Positions 53,021-62,665 of a stretch of DNA of 64,000 nt are shown here, piece by piece. The stretch covers positions 2,827,501 to 2,891,500 of the forward strand of contig NZ_CP015849.1 of the NCBI RefSeq assembly GCF_001654495.1, given 5' to 3'. Below the pieces are notes generated by a model. It was given only the letters and a program-made list of their open reading frames with translations, did no database searches and was not told where the DNA came from. The stretch comes from Streptomyces sp. SAT1. GTDB lineage: Bacteria; Actinomycetota; Actinomycetes; Streptomycetales; Streptomycetaceae. Every line of letters starts with the position of its first letter. Position 1 is the stretch's first letter. The position numbers and the translations under genes were made by a program.

Positions 53021-53905
53021 ATGTCACCCCGGCTCGACGCCTCGCATACCCAGACGGCGACGTCGACACCCGCTCCGGAGTACCTGGACCCCCTCGCCGC
53101 GCTGGCCGGCCTCCCGGACATCCCGCCGTACGACGAGGTGGCCCCGGACGACGCCAGGGCCCTGTCCAAGACCCTCTTCGAGCGTCTGGAGTGCCTCGAG
53201 GAAGGCACCCACGAGTTCGCGTACGTACGCAACACGCTCGTCGAACTCAACCTGGCGCTGGTCAAGTTCGCCGCCTCCCGCTTCCGCTCCCGCAGCGAGC
53301 CGATGGAGGACATCATCCAGGTCGGCACCATCGGCCTGATCAAGGCGATCGACCGCTTCGAACTGTCTCGCGGCGTCGAGTTCCCGACTTTCGCGATGCC
53401 TACCATCATCGGCGAGATCAAGCGCTTCTTCCGGGACACCTCGTGGTCCGTGCGCGTGCCGCGCCGGCTCCAGGAGCTGCGGCTCGACCTGGCCAAGGCC
53501 GGTGACGAGCTGGCCCAGCGCCTCGACCGCGCGCCCACGGTGGGCGAGCTGGCCCGCCACCTCGGTCTGACCGAGGACGAGGTGGTGGAGGGCATGGCGG
53601 CCTCCAACGCGTACACCGCCTCGTCGCTGGACGCCCAGCCCGAGGACGACGACTCCGAGGGCGCCCTCGCGGACCGCATCGGCTACGAGGACCACGGGCT
53701 CGAAGGCATCGAGTACGTCGAGTCGTTGAAGCCGCTGATCGCGGAACTGTCCGCCCGGGACCGGAAGATCCTCTCGCTGCGGTTCGTGGCCAACATGACC
53801 CAGTCGGAGATCGGCGAGGAGCTGGGCATCTCCCAGATGCACGTCTCACGGCTGCTGTCGCGCACGCTGGTGCGGCTGCGCAAGGCGCTGACGGTCGAGG
53901 AGTGA
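53021..53905 (+). CDS. sigI: SigB/SigF-family sigma factor SigI
   Basis: A 294-residue alternative sigma factor of the stress and sporulation group. Region 2 reads LALVKFAASRFRSRSEPMED with IIQVGTIGLIKAIDRFELSR and FPTFAMPTIIGEIKRFFRDT. Region 3 follows (PRRLQELRLDLAKAGDELAQ). Region 4 ends RFVANMTQSEIGEELGISQM with HVSRLLSRTLVRLRKAL. I prefer the ATG at 53021 because GGAGGACATC lies just before it; an in-frame ATG at 52997 would add eight residues that include this site. It is controlled by the divergent antagonist and anti-sigma genes. Confidence 0.93.
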   Translation: MSPRLDASHTQTATSTPAPEYLDPLAALAGLPDIPPYDEVAPDDARALSKTLFERLECLEEGTHEFAYVRNTLVELNLALVKFAASRFRSRSEPMEDIIQVGTIGLIKAIDRFELSRGVEFPTFAMPTIIGEIKRFFRDTSWSVRVPRRLQELRLDLAKAGDELAQRLDRAPTVGELARHLGLTEDEVVEGMAASNAYTASSLDAQPEDDDSEGALADRIGYEDHGLEGIEYVESLKPLIAELSARDRKILSLRFVANMTQSEIGEELGISQMHVSRLLSRTLVRLRKALTVEE

Positions 53906-53909
53906 GCCC

Positions 53910-53952
53910 CGGGCGGGAGGGCCCTGCCTCCGGCCCGGGACCCTCCCGCCCG
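53910..53952. terminator. hairpin between sigI and hutI
   Basis: A perfect 12-base stem (CGGGCGGGAGGG with CCCTCCCGCCCG) with a 19-base loop lies four bases after the sigI stop. The genes converge here and it may serve both. Confidence 0.75.
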
Positions 53953-53960
53953 CCTCTTGC

Positions 53961-53994
53961 CTGAAGTCCCGCGGTGTCTGAAGTCCCGCGGTGT
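53961..53994. repeat. two tandem 17-base units
   Basis: CTGAAGTCCCGCGGTGT occurs at 53961-53977 and immediately again at 53978-53994, just past the hutI stop codon. It looks like a simple local duplication. Confidence 0.85.
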
Positions 53995-53995
53995 C

Positions 53996-55171
53996 TCAGA
54001 CCTCGCGCACGCCGCGGCGCCACACCTGGTCCACCAGCGGCACGCCCGGCCGGTAGGCCAGGTGGACATGGCTCGGGGCGTCCAGGACGACCAGGTCGGC
54101 GCGGGCGCCGGGGGTGAGCCGGCCCACGTCGGTGCGGCGCAGCGCCGCCGCCCCGCCCGCCGTCGCCGACCAGACGGCCTCATCGGGCGTCATGCCCATG
54201 TCCCGCACGGCCAGGGCGACGCAGAACGGCACCGAGGACGTGTACGAGGACCCCGGATTGCAGTCGGTGGACAGGGCCACCGTGGCGCCCGCGTCCAGCA
54301 GGCGGCGGGCGTCCGGCCACGCGGCCCGGGTGGAGAACTCGGCGCCGGGCAGCAGCGTGGCGACCGTGTCGCTGTGCGCCAGCGCGTCGACGTCCGCGTC
54401 CGTCAGATGCGTGCAGTGGTCCGCGCTGGCCGCGTCCAGCTCCACGGCGAGCTGCACCCCGGGGCCGTAGGAGAGCTGGTTGGCGTGGATGCGCGGGTGC
54501 AGGCCCCTGGCCCGGCCCGCGGTGAGGATCGCGCGCGCCTGGTCGCCGTCGAAGGCGCCCTGTTCGCAGAAGACGTCGATCCAGCGGGCGTGCGGGGCGC
54601 AGGCGTCCAGCATCTCGCCGGTGACCAGGGCCACATAGGCCGCCGGGTCGTCGGCGTAGTCCGGGGAGACGATGTGGGCGCCGAGGTAGGTGACCTCGTC
54701 GGTGTGCGCGGCGGCGACGCGCAGGGCGCGGGCCTCGTCCTCGACGGTCAGGCCGTAGCCGGACTTCGTCTCGAACGTGGTGGTGCCCTGCCGCAGGGCC
54801 TCGGCGAGGTGGCGGGTGAGGTTGGCCTCCAGTTCCGCGTCGGTGGCGGCGCGGGTGGCGGCGACGGTGGTGCGGATACCGCCCGCGCTGTAGGCCCGGC
54901 CGGACATCCGGGCGTTGAACTCCTCGGTGCGGTCGCCCGCGAAGACCAGGTGGGAGTGGGAGTCGACGAAGCCCGGGAGCACCGCGCGGCCACCGGCGTC
55001 GAGGCGGTTGTCAGTGGCGGGTGCTTTGCTTGATTCACCGGTCCACGCGACGCGGTCGCCGTCGATGACGAGCGCCGCGTCCCGGATCAGTCCGAGAGGG
55101 GAGTTGTCGCCGAGGGAGGGGTCGTTGGTGACCAGCGTGGCGATGTTGGTGATGACGGTGCTGGTGCTCAT
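53996..55171 (-). CDS. hutI: imidazolonepropionase
   Basis: A 391-residue amidohydrolase-fold metalloenzyme that opens imidazolone-5-propionate to N-formimino-L-glutamate. The first metal motif is [40 protein letters not shown] and [20 protein letters not shown] bind substrate. Later histidines are in [12 protein letters not shown] and SADHCTHL, and an aspartate is in [18 protein letters not shown]. The ATG at 55171 overlaps the hutF stop (ATGA). It is the last gene of the four-gene operon. Histidine ammonia-lyase (hutH) is not in this window. Confidence 0.96.
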   Translation of the reverse strand: MSTSTVITNIATLVTNDPSLGDNSPLGLIRDAALVIDGDRVAWTGESSKAPATDNRLDAGGRAVLPGFVDSHSHLVFAGDRTEEFNARMSGRAYSAGGIRTTVAATRAATDAELEANLTRHLAEALRQGTTTFETKSGYGLTVEDEARALRVAAAHTDEVTYLGAHIVSPDYADDPAAYVALVTGEMLDACAPHARWIDVFCEQGAFDGDQARAILTAGRARGLHPRIHANQLSYGPGVQLAVELDAASADHCTHLTDADVDALAHSDTVATLLPGAEFSTRAAWPDARRLLDAGATVALSTDCNPGSSYTSSVPFCVALAVRDMGMTPDEAVWSATAGGAAALRRTDVGRLTPGARADLVVLDAPSHVHLAYRPGVPLVDQVWRRGVREV

Positions 55172-56532
55172 GGTGTCCTCGTGGGGGGCGATGGGGGTCG
55201 GCGCAGGGCTTCGACGGCGGCGGCCAGCGCCCGCGGCACGTCCGGCACGAGCGTGTGCGCGCCGTCGCGCACGACCTGCCGGCCGCCCACGACCGTATGC
55301 CGTACATCGGCCGCGCCCGCCGCGAATACGGCCGTCTCGGCGCCCAGCCGGGGCTCCGGTCCCGCTGTCCTGACGGAGTCCAGCGCGACGGTGGTCAGAT
55401 CGGCGAGCGCGCCGGGTTCGATCCGGCCGGCCTCCGCCCAGCCGAGGGCCGCGTGGCCGTCGGCGGTGGCGGCGCGCAGCAGGGCGGCGGCCGTCCAGTG
55501 GCCGCGGGTGCGGGTGCGCAGCCGTTCGTCCAGCTCCATCGCGCGGGCCTCTTCGAGCAGGTCGATGACGGCGTGGCTGTCGGAGCCCAGGGAGAGCGGG
55601 GAGCCGGCCCGCTGGAGGGCCGCGGCCGGTCCGATGCCGTCCGCGAGGTCCCGTTCGGTGGTCGGGCACATGCAGGTGCCGGTGCCCGTGGAGCCGAGCA
55701 GCGCGATGTCGTCGTCGGTCAGGTGCGTGTTGTGCACACCGGTGGTGCGCGGGCCGAGGACGCCGTGGTCGGCCAGCAGCCGGGTGGGGGTGCACCCGTG
55801 GGCGGCGAGGCAGGCGTCGTTCTCGGCGGTCTGCTCCGAGAGGTGGACATGCAGCGGGGCCCGCCGCTCCTCGGCCCACCGCGCCACGGTCGCCAACTGC
55901 CCGGCGGGCACCGCCCGTACGGAGTGGACGGCGGCACCGATCCGCGCGTGATCCCGTTCCTTGAGAACTGCACAGCGTTCGGCCCAGGCTTCGGCGCTGG
56001 TGTCGGAGAAGCGGAGCTGGTGGGCGTTGGGCGGCTCCCCGAAGCCCGCGGCGAGATAGCAGGTGTCGAGGAGGGTGATCCGGATGCCCGCCTCGGCGGC
56101 GGCCGCGATCAGGGCCTCGCCCATGGCGTTGGTGTCGGTGTAGCGGGCGCCGCCGGGGGCGTGGTGCACGTAGTGGAACTCACCGACGCAGGTGATCCCG
56201 GCGAGGGCCATCTCGGCGTACACCGCGCGGGCGAGCGCGTGGTAGGTGTCCGGGGTCAGCCGGTCGGCCACGGAGTACATGACCTCGCGCCAGGTCCAGA
56301 AGGTGCCGGAGCCGACCTGGACGGTGCCGCGCAGCGCCCGGTGGAAGGCGTGGCTGTGCGCGTTGGCCAGGCCCGGCAGGGTGAGCCCGCGCAGCACCTC
56401 GGCGCCGGGCGGCGGGGCGGCGGCGCCCGTGCGCACGGCGGTGATCCGTCCGTCCGCCGTCTCGACCAGCACGCCCGGCTCGACGCGCGTGCCGAGCCAG
56501 GCGTGCTCCAGCCAGTAGGTCGCCTCGGTCAC
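55168..56532 (-). CDS. hutF: formimidoylglutamate deiminase
   Basis: A 454-residue amidohydrolase that removes ammonia from N-formimino-L-glutamate, giving N-formyl-L-glutamate. The zinc motif is [20 protein letters not shown], and [20 protein letters not shown] is characteristic of Hut[21 protein letters not shown] and [20 protein letters not shown] provide further ligands. Its GTG start overlaps the upstream amidohydrolase stop (GTGA) and its stop overlaps hutI (ATGA). Presence of HutF means the five-step route through formylglutamate rather than direct formiminoglutamase. Confidence 0.94.
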   Translation of the reverse strand: MTEATYWLEHAWLGTRVEPGVLVETADGRITAVRTGAAAPPPGAEVLRGLTLPGLANAHSHAFHRALRGTVQVGSGTFWTWREVMYSVADRLTPDTYHALARAVYAEMALAGITCVGEFHYVHHAPGGARYTDTNAMGEALIAAAAEAGIRITLLDTCYLAAGFGEPPNAHQLRFSDTSAEAWAERCAVLKERDHARIGAAVHSVRAVPAGQLATVARWAEERRAPLHVHLSEQTAENDACLAAHGCTPTRLLADHGVLGPRTTGVHNTHLTDDDIALLGSTGTGTCMCPTTERDLADGIGPAAALQRAGSPLSLGSDSHAVIDLLEEARAMELDERLRTRTRGHWTAAALLRAATADGHAALGWAEAGRIEPGALADLTTVALDSVRTAGPEPRLGAETAVFAAGAADVRHTVVGGRQVVRDGAHTLVPDVPRALAAAVEALRRPPSPPTRTP

Positions 56533-57746
56533 GCGCACGCCAGTCCTTCCAGTACGTCGGCCAGTGCGCGCACCCCGGCCGCGCAGTCGTCCTCGGCGGC
56601 GGACTCGGCCGGGGAGTGCGAGACACCGGTGGGGTTGCGCACGAACAGCATGGCGGTCGGGACGCTCCCCGAGAGGATCCCGGCGTCGTGTCCGGCGCCG
56701 GTGCCGAGCACGGGCACCCGCAGTCCGGTGTCCCGGCCCAGGATGCGTCCGAGTTCGTCGCGCAGGGCGTGGTCGAACTCCACGACGGGCGTGAAGGACT
56801 CCCGGACGACGTCGAGGTCGATGCCCTGGGCGTCCGCGTAGGCGCGGGCCGCCTTCTCGATGCCGCCGACCACCGTGTCCAGGGTCTCCTGGTCGGCGGC
56901 GCGTGAGTCGAGCCAGCCGCGCACCAGGGACGGGATCGCGTTGACCCCGTTCGGCTCCACGGCGATCTTGCCGAAGGTGGCGACGGCACCGGCGAGTTCG
57001 GCCTCGCGGCGGGCGGCGAGCACCGTCTCGGCGTAGGACAGCATCGGGTCGCGGCGGTCGGCCAGGCGGGTGGTGCCCGCGTGGTTGGCCTCGCCGCGGA
57101 AGTCGAACCGCCACCGCCCGTGCGGCCAGATCGCGCTGGCCACGCCGACGGCGTCGCCGGTGAGGTCGAGGGCGCGGCCCTGCTCCACATGGAGTTCGAC
57201 GAACGCCCCGATGCGGGCGAGCCGCTCCGGGTCGGGGCCGATGGCGTCCGGGTCGTACCCGGCGGCCTCCATGGCCTTCGGCAGGGTGGTCCCGTCGCCG
57301 TCGGTGAGCCGGTGCGCCTGTTCGACGGTGAGCTGCCCGGCACTCAGCCGTGATCCGACGCAGGCGAGTCCGAACCGGGCGCCCTCCTCGTCGCCGAAGT
57401 TGACGACGGCGAGCGGTCTGGTGAACCGCGCTCCCCGGTGGCGCAGTTCGTCCAGTGCGGCGAACGACGAGACCACGCCGAGGGGTCCGTCGAAGGCGCC
57501 GCCGTCCGGTACGGAGTCCAGGTGCGAGCCGGTGACGACGGCGTCCCCGGCGGCCGGGTCGCCGAGCCAGGCCCACTGGTTCCCGTTGCGGTCGGTCTCG
57601 TAGGCCAGGCCGCGGTCCTCGGCCTGCTGCCGGAACCAGGCCCGGCAGTCGGCGTCCGCGCCGGTCCAGGCGTAGCGGCGGTAGCCGCCGGAGGCGGAGC
57701 TGCGGCCGACCGGCAGCAGCTCCGCCCACATGCTGTGGAAGCTCAC
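56529..57746 (-). CDS. M20 amidohydrolase (allantoate amidohydrolase/carbamoylase type)
   Basis: A 405-residue di-metal M20 peptidase-fold enzyme. Metal ligands are in [40 protein letters not shown] and [13 protein letters not shown], with a C-terminal histidine in [17 protein letters not shown]. The dimerisation lid starts near residue 200 ([20 protein letters not shown]). The family splits allantoate, carbamoyl- or formyl-amino acids. In this operon, between hutU and hutF, the fitting job is release of formate from N-formylglutamate, since no HutG-type deformylase is present. That is inference. It is coupled to its neighbours by 4-base overlaps on both sides. Confidence 0.9.
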   Translation of the reverse strand: MSFHSMWAELLPVGRSSASGGYRRYAWTGADADCRAWFRQQAEDRGLAYETDRNGNQWAWLGDPAAGDAVVTGSHLDSVPDGGAFDGPLGVVSSFAALDELRHRGARFTRPLAVVNFGDEEGARFGLACVGSRLSAGQLTVEQAHRLTDGDGTTLPKAMEAAGYDPDAIGPDPERLARIGAFVELHVEQGRALDLTGDAVGVASAIWPHGRWRFDFRGEANHAGTTRLADRRDPMLSYAETVLAARREAELAGAVATFGKIAVEPNGVNAIPSLVRGWLDSRAADQETLDTVVGGIEKAARAYADAQGIDLDVVRESFTPVVEFDHALRDELGRILGRDTGLRVPVLGTGAGHDAGILSGSVPTAMLFVRNPTGVSHSPAESAAEDDCAAGVRALADVLEGLACA

Positions 57747-59407
57747 GCCTGGTCACCCTCGCGCATCGGGATCCGCACGCCCCGCTCGCCGGCCACCGAC
57801 TCGGCGATGTCGTACCCGGCGTCCACGTGCCGGATGACGCCCATCCCGGGGTCGTTGGTGAGCACCCGGCGGATCTTCTCGCCCGCCAGCGCGGTGCCGT
57901 CGGCGACGGTCACCTGCCCGGCGTGGAGGGAGCGGCCCATGCCGACGCCGCCGCCGTGGTGCAGGGAGACCCAGGAGGCGCCGGAGGCGACGTTCACCAT
58001 GGCGTTCAGCAGCGGCCAGTCGGCGATGGCGTCGGAGCCGTCGAGCATGGCCTCGGTCTCGCGGTACGGGGAGGCGACGGAGCCGCAGTCGAGGTGGTCG
58101 CGGCCGATGACGACCGGCGCCTGGAGCTCGCCGCTGGCGACCATGTCGTTGAACCGCTCACCGGCCTTGTCGCGCTCGCCGTAGCCGAGCCAGCAGATGC
58201 GGGCGGGCAGCCCCTGGAAGTGGACGCGCTCACCGGCCATCTTGATCCAGCGGGCCAGCGACTCGTTCTCCGGGAAGAGGTCGAGGATCGCCTTGTCGGT
58301 CCTGGCGATGTCGGACGCCTCGCCGGACAGCGCGGCCCAGCGGAAGGGGCCCTTGCCCTCGCAGAACAGCGGCCGGATGTAGGCGGGGACGAAGCCGGGG
58401 AAGGCGAAGGCGCGCGCGTATCCGGCCAGTTGCGCCTCGCCGCGGATGGAGTTGCCGTAGTCGAAGACCTCGGCCCCGGCGTCCTGGAAGCCGACCATGG
58501 CCTCGACGTGCTTGGCCATGGACTCGCGGGCGCGGGTGGTGAAGCCGGCCGGGTCCTTGGCGGCGGCGTCCGCCATGTCCTCGAGGTCGACGCCGAGCGG
58601 CAGATAGGCCAGCGGGTCGTGCGCGCTGGTCTGGTCGGTGACGATGTCGATGGGCGCGCCCATGGCGAGGAGCTGCGGGACCAGTTCGGCGGCGTTGCCG
58701 AGGACGCCGATGGACAGCGGCCTGCGCTGGTCGCGGGCCTCGGTGGCGAGCTGGAGGGCGTGGTCGAGGGAGTCGGCGCGTACGTCGAGGTAGCGGTGCT
58801 CGATACGGCGGTCGATGGCGCGCGGGTCGCAGTCGATGCAGATCGCGACGCCGTCGTTCATGGTGACGGCCAGCGGCTGGGCGCCGCCCATGCCGCCGAG
58901 GCCGGCGGTGAGGGTGATGGTCCCGGCGAGGGTGCCGTCGAACTTCTTCGCGGCGACGGCGGCGAAGGTCTCGTAGGTGCCCTGGAGGATGCCCTGGGTG
59001 CCGATGTAGATCCAGGAGCCCGCGGTCATCTGCCCGTACATGGTCAGGCCGAGGGCCTCCAGGCGGCGGAACTCCTCCCAGTTGGCCCAGTCGCCGACGA
59101 GGTTGGAGTTGGCGAGCAGGACGCGCGGCGCCCATTCGTGGGTCTGCATGACGCCGACCGGGCGGCCGGACTGGACGAGCATGGTCTCGTCGGCCTTGAG
59201 GGTGCGCAGCGTGCGGACCATGGCGTCGAAGGAGCGCCAGTCGCGGGCGGCCTTGCCGGTGCCGCCGTAGACGACGAGCTTGTCGGGGTGCTCGGCGACC
59301 TCGGGGTCCAGGTTGTTCTGGAGCATCCGCAGGGCGGCCTCCTGCTGCCATCCCAGGGCGCTCAGTTCCGTACCGCGCGGTGCTCGAACAGGGCGGGGTC
59401 CTGACAT
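57743..59407 (-). CDS. hutU: urocanate hydratase
   Basis: A 554-residue enzyme that hydrates urocanate to imidazolone propionate with tightly bound NAD as electrophile. Strong signatures are [40 protein letters not shown], the active-site cysteine region [17 protein letters not shown] and [40 protein letters not shown] and [18 protein letters not shown] complete the C-terminal part. Full length for the family. It is the first gene of the operon, and the promoter and operator at 59452-59488 lie just before the start at 59407. Confidence 0.97.
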   Translation of the reverse strand: MSGPRPVRAPRGTELSALGWQQEAALRMLQNNLDPEVAEHPDKLVVYGGTGKAARDWRSFDAMVRTLRTLKADETMLVQSGRPVGVMQTHEWAPRVLLANSNLVGDWANWEEFRRLEALGLTMYGQMTAGSWIYIGTQGILQGTYETFAAVAAKKFDGTLAGTITLTAGLGGMGGAQPLAVTMNDGVAICIDCDPRAIDRRIEHRYLDVRADSLDHALQLATEARDQRRPLSIGVLGNAAELVPQLLAMGAPIDIVTDQTSAHDPLAYLPLGVDLEDMADAAAKDPAGFTTRARESMAKHVEAMVGFQDAGAEVFDYGNSIRGEAQLAGYARAFAFPGFVPAYIRPLFCEGKGPFRWAALSGEASDIARTDKAILDLFPENESLARWIKMAGERVHFQGLPARICWLGYGERDKAGERFNDMVASGELQAPVVIGRDHLDCGSVASPYRETEAMLDGSDAIADWPLLNAMVNVASGASWVSLHHGGGVGMGRSLHAGQVTVADGTALAGEKIRRVLTNDPGMGVIRHVDAGYDIAESVAGERGVRIPMREGDQA

Positions 59408-59451
59408 GGGCTGCCTCCTGGCGGTTGCTCCCGAGGGATGTGTTACGGCTT

Positions 59452-59488
59452 CTATTCACATCCTGGACCGCTGAATAGAGCTAGTCAA
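59452..59488 (-). promoter_or_regulatory. hutU promoter with overlapping inverted-repeat operator
   Basis: On the minus strand TTGACT (59488-59483) and CAGGAT, 17 bases further, form a good Streptomyces promoter, giving a start about 45 bases before the hutU ATG. CTATTCA (59452-59458) and TGAATAG (59472-59478) are perfect inverted arms with a 13-base gap. On the minus strand one arm lies in the -35/-10 spacer and the other just after the -10. Binding there would block polymerase, as expected for a repressor released by urocanate or histidine. Confidence 0.6.
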
Positions 59489-59694
59489 TACGCCGCCGTG
59501 GCGCGGTGGCGGCGAAGGGGGTGACGGGGCGCACCCCGGGGCCCGGTGAAGGGGCGGGCGGGGGCTCAGCCGACCCACATTAGTTCCCGGGACGCATGTT
59601 CCACCGGAAAATGCCAGAACCCTCCATCGCTCCCGCACACCCTGCGTAGCGTCCCCATCACTCAGCCGAAACCCCAGGCGGGAGGGGAACGAGC

Positions 59695-60105
59695 GTGCCC
59701 GGAATCGACGAGTGCCTGTTGGAAGCCATGCGGCTGCCCGGTGCGCGGGGTGCCGCGCTGGTCGACTGGACGAGCGGACTCGCCCTGGGCGCGGTCGGCG
59801 AGCCGCCGGGCGGCGACCACGAGACCACGGCGGCCGAGGCGGCGGAACTGGCGCGGCTGGCCGCCGAACACGGCGCGTTCGCCGCCACCGCCACCGGCAC
59901 CGGCACCGGCACCGAGGACGACGGACGCCCGCCCGTCGAGGACCTGATCGTCAGCAACCGGGACAGCTACCACCTGCTGCGGTTCGTGGACACCGGCTTC
60001 GACAGCACCGTGTTCCTGCACCTGTGGCTGACCCGCGCCGAGGGCAACCTCGCGCTGGCCCGCATACGCCTGGGCGAGATGGCCGAGCGGCTGGTGCTGG
60101 GATGA
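59695..60105 (+). CDS. Roadblock/LC7-like small protein A
   Basis: A 136-residue protein with GTG start after GGAGGGG (VPGIDECLLEAMRLPGARGA). The pattern (ALVDWTSGLALGAVGEPPGG, an acidic helix, then DLIVSNRDSYHLLRFVDTGF and LALARIRLGEMAERLVLG) is the Roadblock/LC7 fold of the DUF2173-like kind. It is clearly related to the protein at 61522 (VALVDYTSGMALGTMGG). A Thr/Gly run (TATGTGTGTEDD) interrupts the middle. Its stop overlaps the next start (ATGA). Such proteins usually serve as dimeric scaffolds for small GTPases or kinases; no GTPase is adjacent. Confidence 0.75.
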   Translation: MPGIDECLLEAMRLPGARGAALVDWTSGLALGAVGEPPGGDHETTAAEAAELARLAAEHGAFAATATGTGTGTEDDGRPPVEDLIVSNRDSYHLLRFVDTGFDSTVFLHLWLTRAEGNLALARIRLGEMAERLVLG

Positions 60106-61010
60106 CCGCGGTCGACACCCCCGCTGCACCCCCGCCCCCGCCCCCGCTGCCGGTGCGGGACCGGACCCGCGGCGAGCGCGCCCCGGCCGGCCTCTCCCCG
60201 ATGCTGACCCGCCTGGCCGCCGAACGGGCCACCGGTGTCCTCGTCCGCGAACGCGGCACGCTCCACCTCGACGAGGGCCGTGTGGCGTACGCCGAGAGCC
60301 CGCTCGCCCCCGGCCTCGGCGTCCTGCTCACCACCCACGGCACACTGCGGCACGAGATCTGGCAGGACGCGGTCTCCCGGGCCGGCGGCCAGGGCGGCGC
60401 CGCGCGGGCCCTGCTGGCCGACGGCCGCCTCGCCGAGGGCGCCCTGCACCTGTGCCATCTGAGCGCGCTCTACGACGCCGCCTACTTCGTCCTCGCCCCG
60501 AGCAGCACCCCCGGCCGGTTCCGCTACGGCACCGGCCACCGGTCCGGCCCCTTCCCGCCGGTCCCGGTCGACGCCCTGGAGCGGGAGACCCTGCGCCGCC
60601 GGGCGCTGCTGGACCGCGTCTGGCCCGACGCCCGGCCGGACAGCGCCCCGCTGCTGCGCACGCCCACCGCCGCCGCGCCACGGCCCACCGCCCGCCGGCA
60701 GGCCCTGCTGGACCGGGCCGACGGCGTCCGCACCGCCGCCGACCTGGCCCGGGACCTGGGGCGGCAGGCGTTCCACACCCTGGTGGACGTGCGGCGCCTG
60801 GCCGCCGCGGGCCTCCTCGCCCCGCGTCCGGGGCCGGAGCCGCCGCCCGCGCGGGACCTCTCGCCGCCCCCTCCCGCCGCGTACGGCCGGAGAGACCGGG
60901 GGACCGGCCCCGCACGCGCGGACCCCTGGCCCCCCGCGCCGGACCACGGCGCCGAAGACCCCCACATCACGCTGCTGAAGAGGCTCAGGGATGCGCTGGA
61001 GGCCCTTTGA
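60102..61010 (+). CDS. PATAN/DUF4388-like and winged-helix protein
   Basis: A 302-residue protein. After a proline run, residues about 28-135 (LSPMLTRLAAERATGVLVRE, GTLHLDEGRVAYAESPLAPG) resemble a DUF4388/PATAN domain, found in regulators that work with Roadblock proteins. Residues about 195-245 (RQALLDRADGVRTAADLARD, FHTLVDVRRLAAAGLLAPRP) look like a winged helix that may bind DNA. The rest is Pro/Arg-rich linker, ending in a short helix LLKRLRDALEAL. It is coupled to gene A by ATGA. Both domain calls are by pattern only. Confidence 0.65.
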   Translation: MTAVDTPAAPPPPPPLPVRDRTRGERAPAGLSPMLTRLAAERATGVLVRERGTLHLDEGRVAYAESPLAPGLGVLLTTHGTLRHEIWQDAVSRAGGQGGAARALLADGRLAEGALHLCHLSALYDAAYFVLAPSSTPGRFRYGTGHRSGPFPPVPVDALERETLRRRALLDRVWPDARPDSAPLLRTPTAAAPRPTARRQALLDRADGVRTAADLARDLGRQAFHTLVDVRRLAAAGLLAPRPGPEPPPARDLSPPPPAAYGRRDRGTGPARADPWPPAPDHGAEDPHITLLKRLRDALEAL

Positions 61011-61023
61011 GAGGAGACACCGG

Positions 61024-61464
61024 ATGGCGGCCGAGCCCGAGATCCTGGAGGAGCTGCGGCGGGTGCGGGTCCGGGTGCCGCAGCTCACCGGCGCCTTGGC
61101 CGCGAGCGTCGACGGCCTCGTCCTGGCCCACGACACCCCGGGCGTGGAACCGGAGGGCCTGGCGGCGCTCACCGCGACCGCGCTCGGCGTGGCCGTGCGC
61201 ATGGCGGACGTGACCGGCCGGGGCGAGCTGCGCGAGGTGCTGCTGCGCGGCGTCCACGGATACGTCGCCACCTACGCGGCGGGCCGCGGTGCCGTGCTGA
61301 CCCTGCTCGCCGAGGACCGCGTCAACGTCGGCCGCCTCCACCTGGAGGGCCGCCGGGCGGGCGCCCGCATCGGCGAACTCACCGACGCCCCGCGCGCCAC
61401 CGGCGGCGGGCCCCCGTCCGCCGGGCCCGACCACCGGCACCCGAGAAGAAGCCAGAGCAGCTGA
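61024..61464 (+). CDS. Roadblock/LC7 domain protein B
   Basis: A 146-residue protein with start at 61024 after GAGAGGAGA. The domain reads RVPQLTGALAASVDGLVLAH, then EGLAALTATALGVAVRMADV and LREVLLRGVHGYVATYAAGR with GAVLTLLAEDRVNVGRLHLE. This is a classical Roadblock/LC7 layout, as in the conservon (cvn) proteins that sit with GTPases and nitrate-sensor kinases. The last 25 residues are a disordered Pro/His/Arg tail. It starts 13 bases after the PATAN-like gene and is clearly in one operon with it. Confidence 0.82.
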   Translation: MAAEPEILEELRRVRVRVPQLTGALAASVDGLVLAHDTPGVEPEGLAALTATALGVAVRMADVTGRGELREVLLRGVHGYVATYAAGRGAVLTLLAEDRVNVGRLHLEGRRAGARIGELTDAPRATGGGPPSAGPDHRHPRRSQSS

Positions 61465-61521
61465 AGAACCAGAGAAGCAGAGAAGCAGAGAACCAGAGAA
61501 GCTGAAGGAGACCGACCGGCC

Positions 61522-61896
61522 ATGGCCAACACCGAGACCTGTCTGAAGGAAGCGCTCGCCTCGATCGAGGGCGCCACCGGAGTCGCGCTCGTCGACTACA
61601 CCAGCGGTATGGCGCTGGGCACGATGGGCGGCAGCAAGACCTTCGACCTGAACGTCGCCGCGGCGGGCAACACCGACGTCGTACGGGCGAAGATGCGCAC
61701 CATGGAACACCTGGGCCTCAAGGGGGAGATCGAGGACATCCTGATCACCCTGAGCGACCAGTACCACGTGATCCGCCTGCTCGGCGGCCGCAGCGGGAAC
61801 GGCCTCTTCCTCTACCTGGTCCTGGACGCGAAGCGGGCCAACCTGGCGATGGCCCGCCATCAGCTGAAGCGGATCGAACAGGACCTGGAGGTCTGA
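61522..61896 (+). CDS. Roadblock/LC7-like small protein C
   Basis: A 124-residue paralogue of the protein at 59695, without its Gly/Thr insertion. It starts MANTETCLKEALASIEGATG and includes ALVDYTSGMALGTMGGSKTF, GNTDVVRAKMRTMEHLGLKG, IEDILITLSDQYHVIRLLGG and LAMARHQLKRIEQDLEV. Ribosome site AAGGAG. The 57 bases before it are a purine-rich AGAGAAGCAG-type repeat (61469-61505). It is the last of four plus-strand genes that together encode three Roadblock-like proteins and one regulator-like protein. No GTPase is present. Confidence 0.8.
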   Translation: MANTETCLKEALASIEGATGVALVDYTSGMALGTMGGSKTFDLNVAAAGNTDVVRAKMRTMEHLGLKGEIEDILITLSDQYHVIRLLGGRSGNGLFLYLVLDAKRANLAMARHQLKRIEQDLEV

Positions 61897-61929
61897 ACCG
61901 CGGCCGCCCCGGCGGGCGGTGACGGCGGA

Positions 61930-62556
61930 TCAGACGAGCGCGGCGGTGCGGCGGCGGGCCCCTCCGGGGGCCGCGTCGCCCGCCGCGATGCCCGTACCGC
62001 GGTACGCCTTGACCGCCTTGCCCGCCGGACTCCCGCCGCGCGGGCCGAGCCAGTCCACCCGCACCCACAGCAGCACGTCCCCGGACCGCTCCAGCCGCCC
62101 GAGCCAGGCGGCCTTGAGCCGCAGCCCCGCCCCGGCGCCCGCCAGGAGCATGCCGCCCGCCGCCGGCAGGGCGAAGGAGCAGCCGAGCGCGGCCGCGAAC
62201 GCCGCCAGCAGCCACCAGCGGTGCCCGCGGCGCCAGGCGCGGGCACTGACCGCCCGGTCCTGGAGCACGTCGTGCCGTCCGGCGCGGGCGGCCGAGCGGG
62301 CGAGGCCGGTGTAGCGGCGGCGCCGGACGCAGGCGACGACGGCCGCGGCCACCAGGAACAGCGCGGCGCCCGCGAGGACGCCGATCCGCCGCCCGGTCAG
62401 CCCCGGCACCAGCACTCCCGCTCCCGCCGCGACCACCCCGAGCCACCACATCGGCGCCGCCCCGGCCCGTACGACGACGGCCACCCGGGCCAGTCCCCTG
62501 CCTCCGCGATTGCCCCCACGGTTGCCTCCACGGTCCTCGCGCGTTCCGCGTGCCAC
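61930..62556 (-). CDS. hypothetical membrane protein
   Basis: A 208-residue protein with GTG at 62556 after GGAGGAGG (VARGTREDRGGNRGGNRGGR). Four hydrophobic stretches form two hairpins: [40 protein letters not shown], then WWLLAAFAAALGCSFALPAA with GGMLLAGAGAGLRL. The C-terminal 60 residues are soluble (RSGDVLLWVRVDWLGPRGGS). I do not recognise a family. It converges with the Roadblock operon and lies 109 bases downstream of the RpiR regulator. Confidence 0.75.
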   Translation of the reverse strand: MARGTREDRGGNRGGNRGGRGLARVAVVVRAGAAPMWWLGVVAAGAGVLVPGLTGRRIGVLAGAALFLVAAAVVACVRRRRYTGLARSAARAGRHDVLQDRAVSARAWRRGHRWWLLAAFAAALGCSFALPAAGGMLLAGAGAGLRLKAAWLGRLERSGDVLLWVRVDWLGPRGGSPAGKAVKAYRGTGIAAGDAAPGGARRRTAALV

Positions 62557-62665
62557 GTGCTGCCTCCTCCGCTTCCCGGCACACTGCTGTCCGTCCGGGC
62601 GGGAGGCTAGCGAGCGTTCGTGAGACGAGTCTGAGAGCGCGTCCGAGTGCCGTCCGGCCCTCGGA

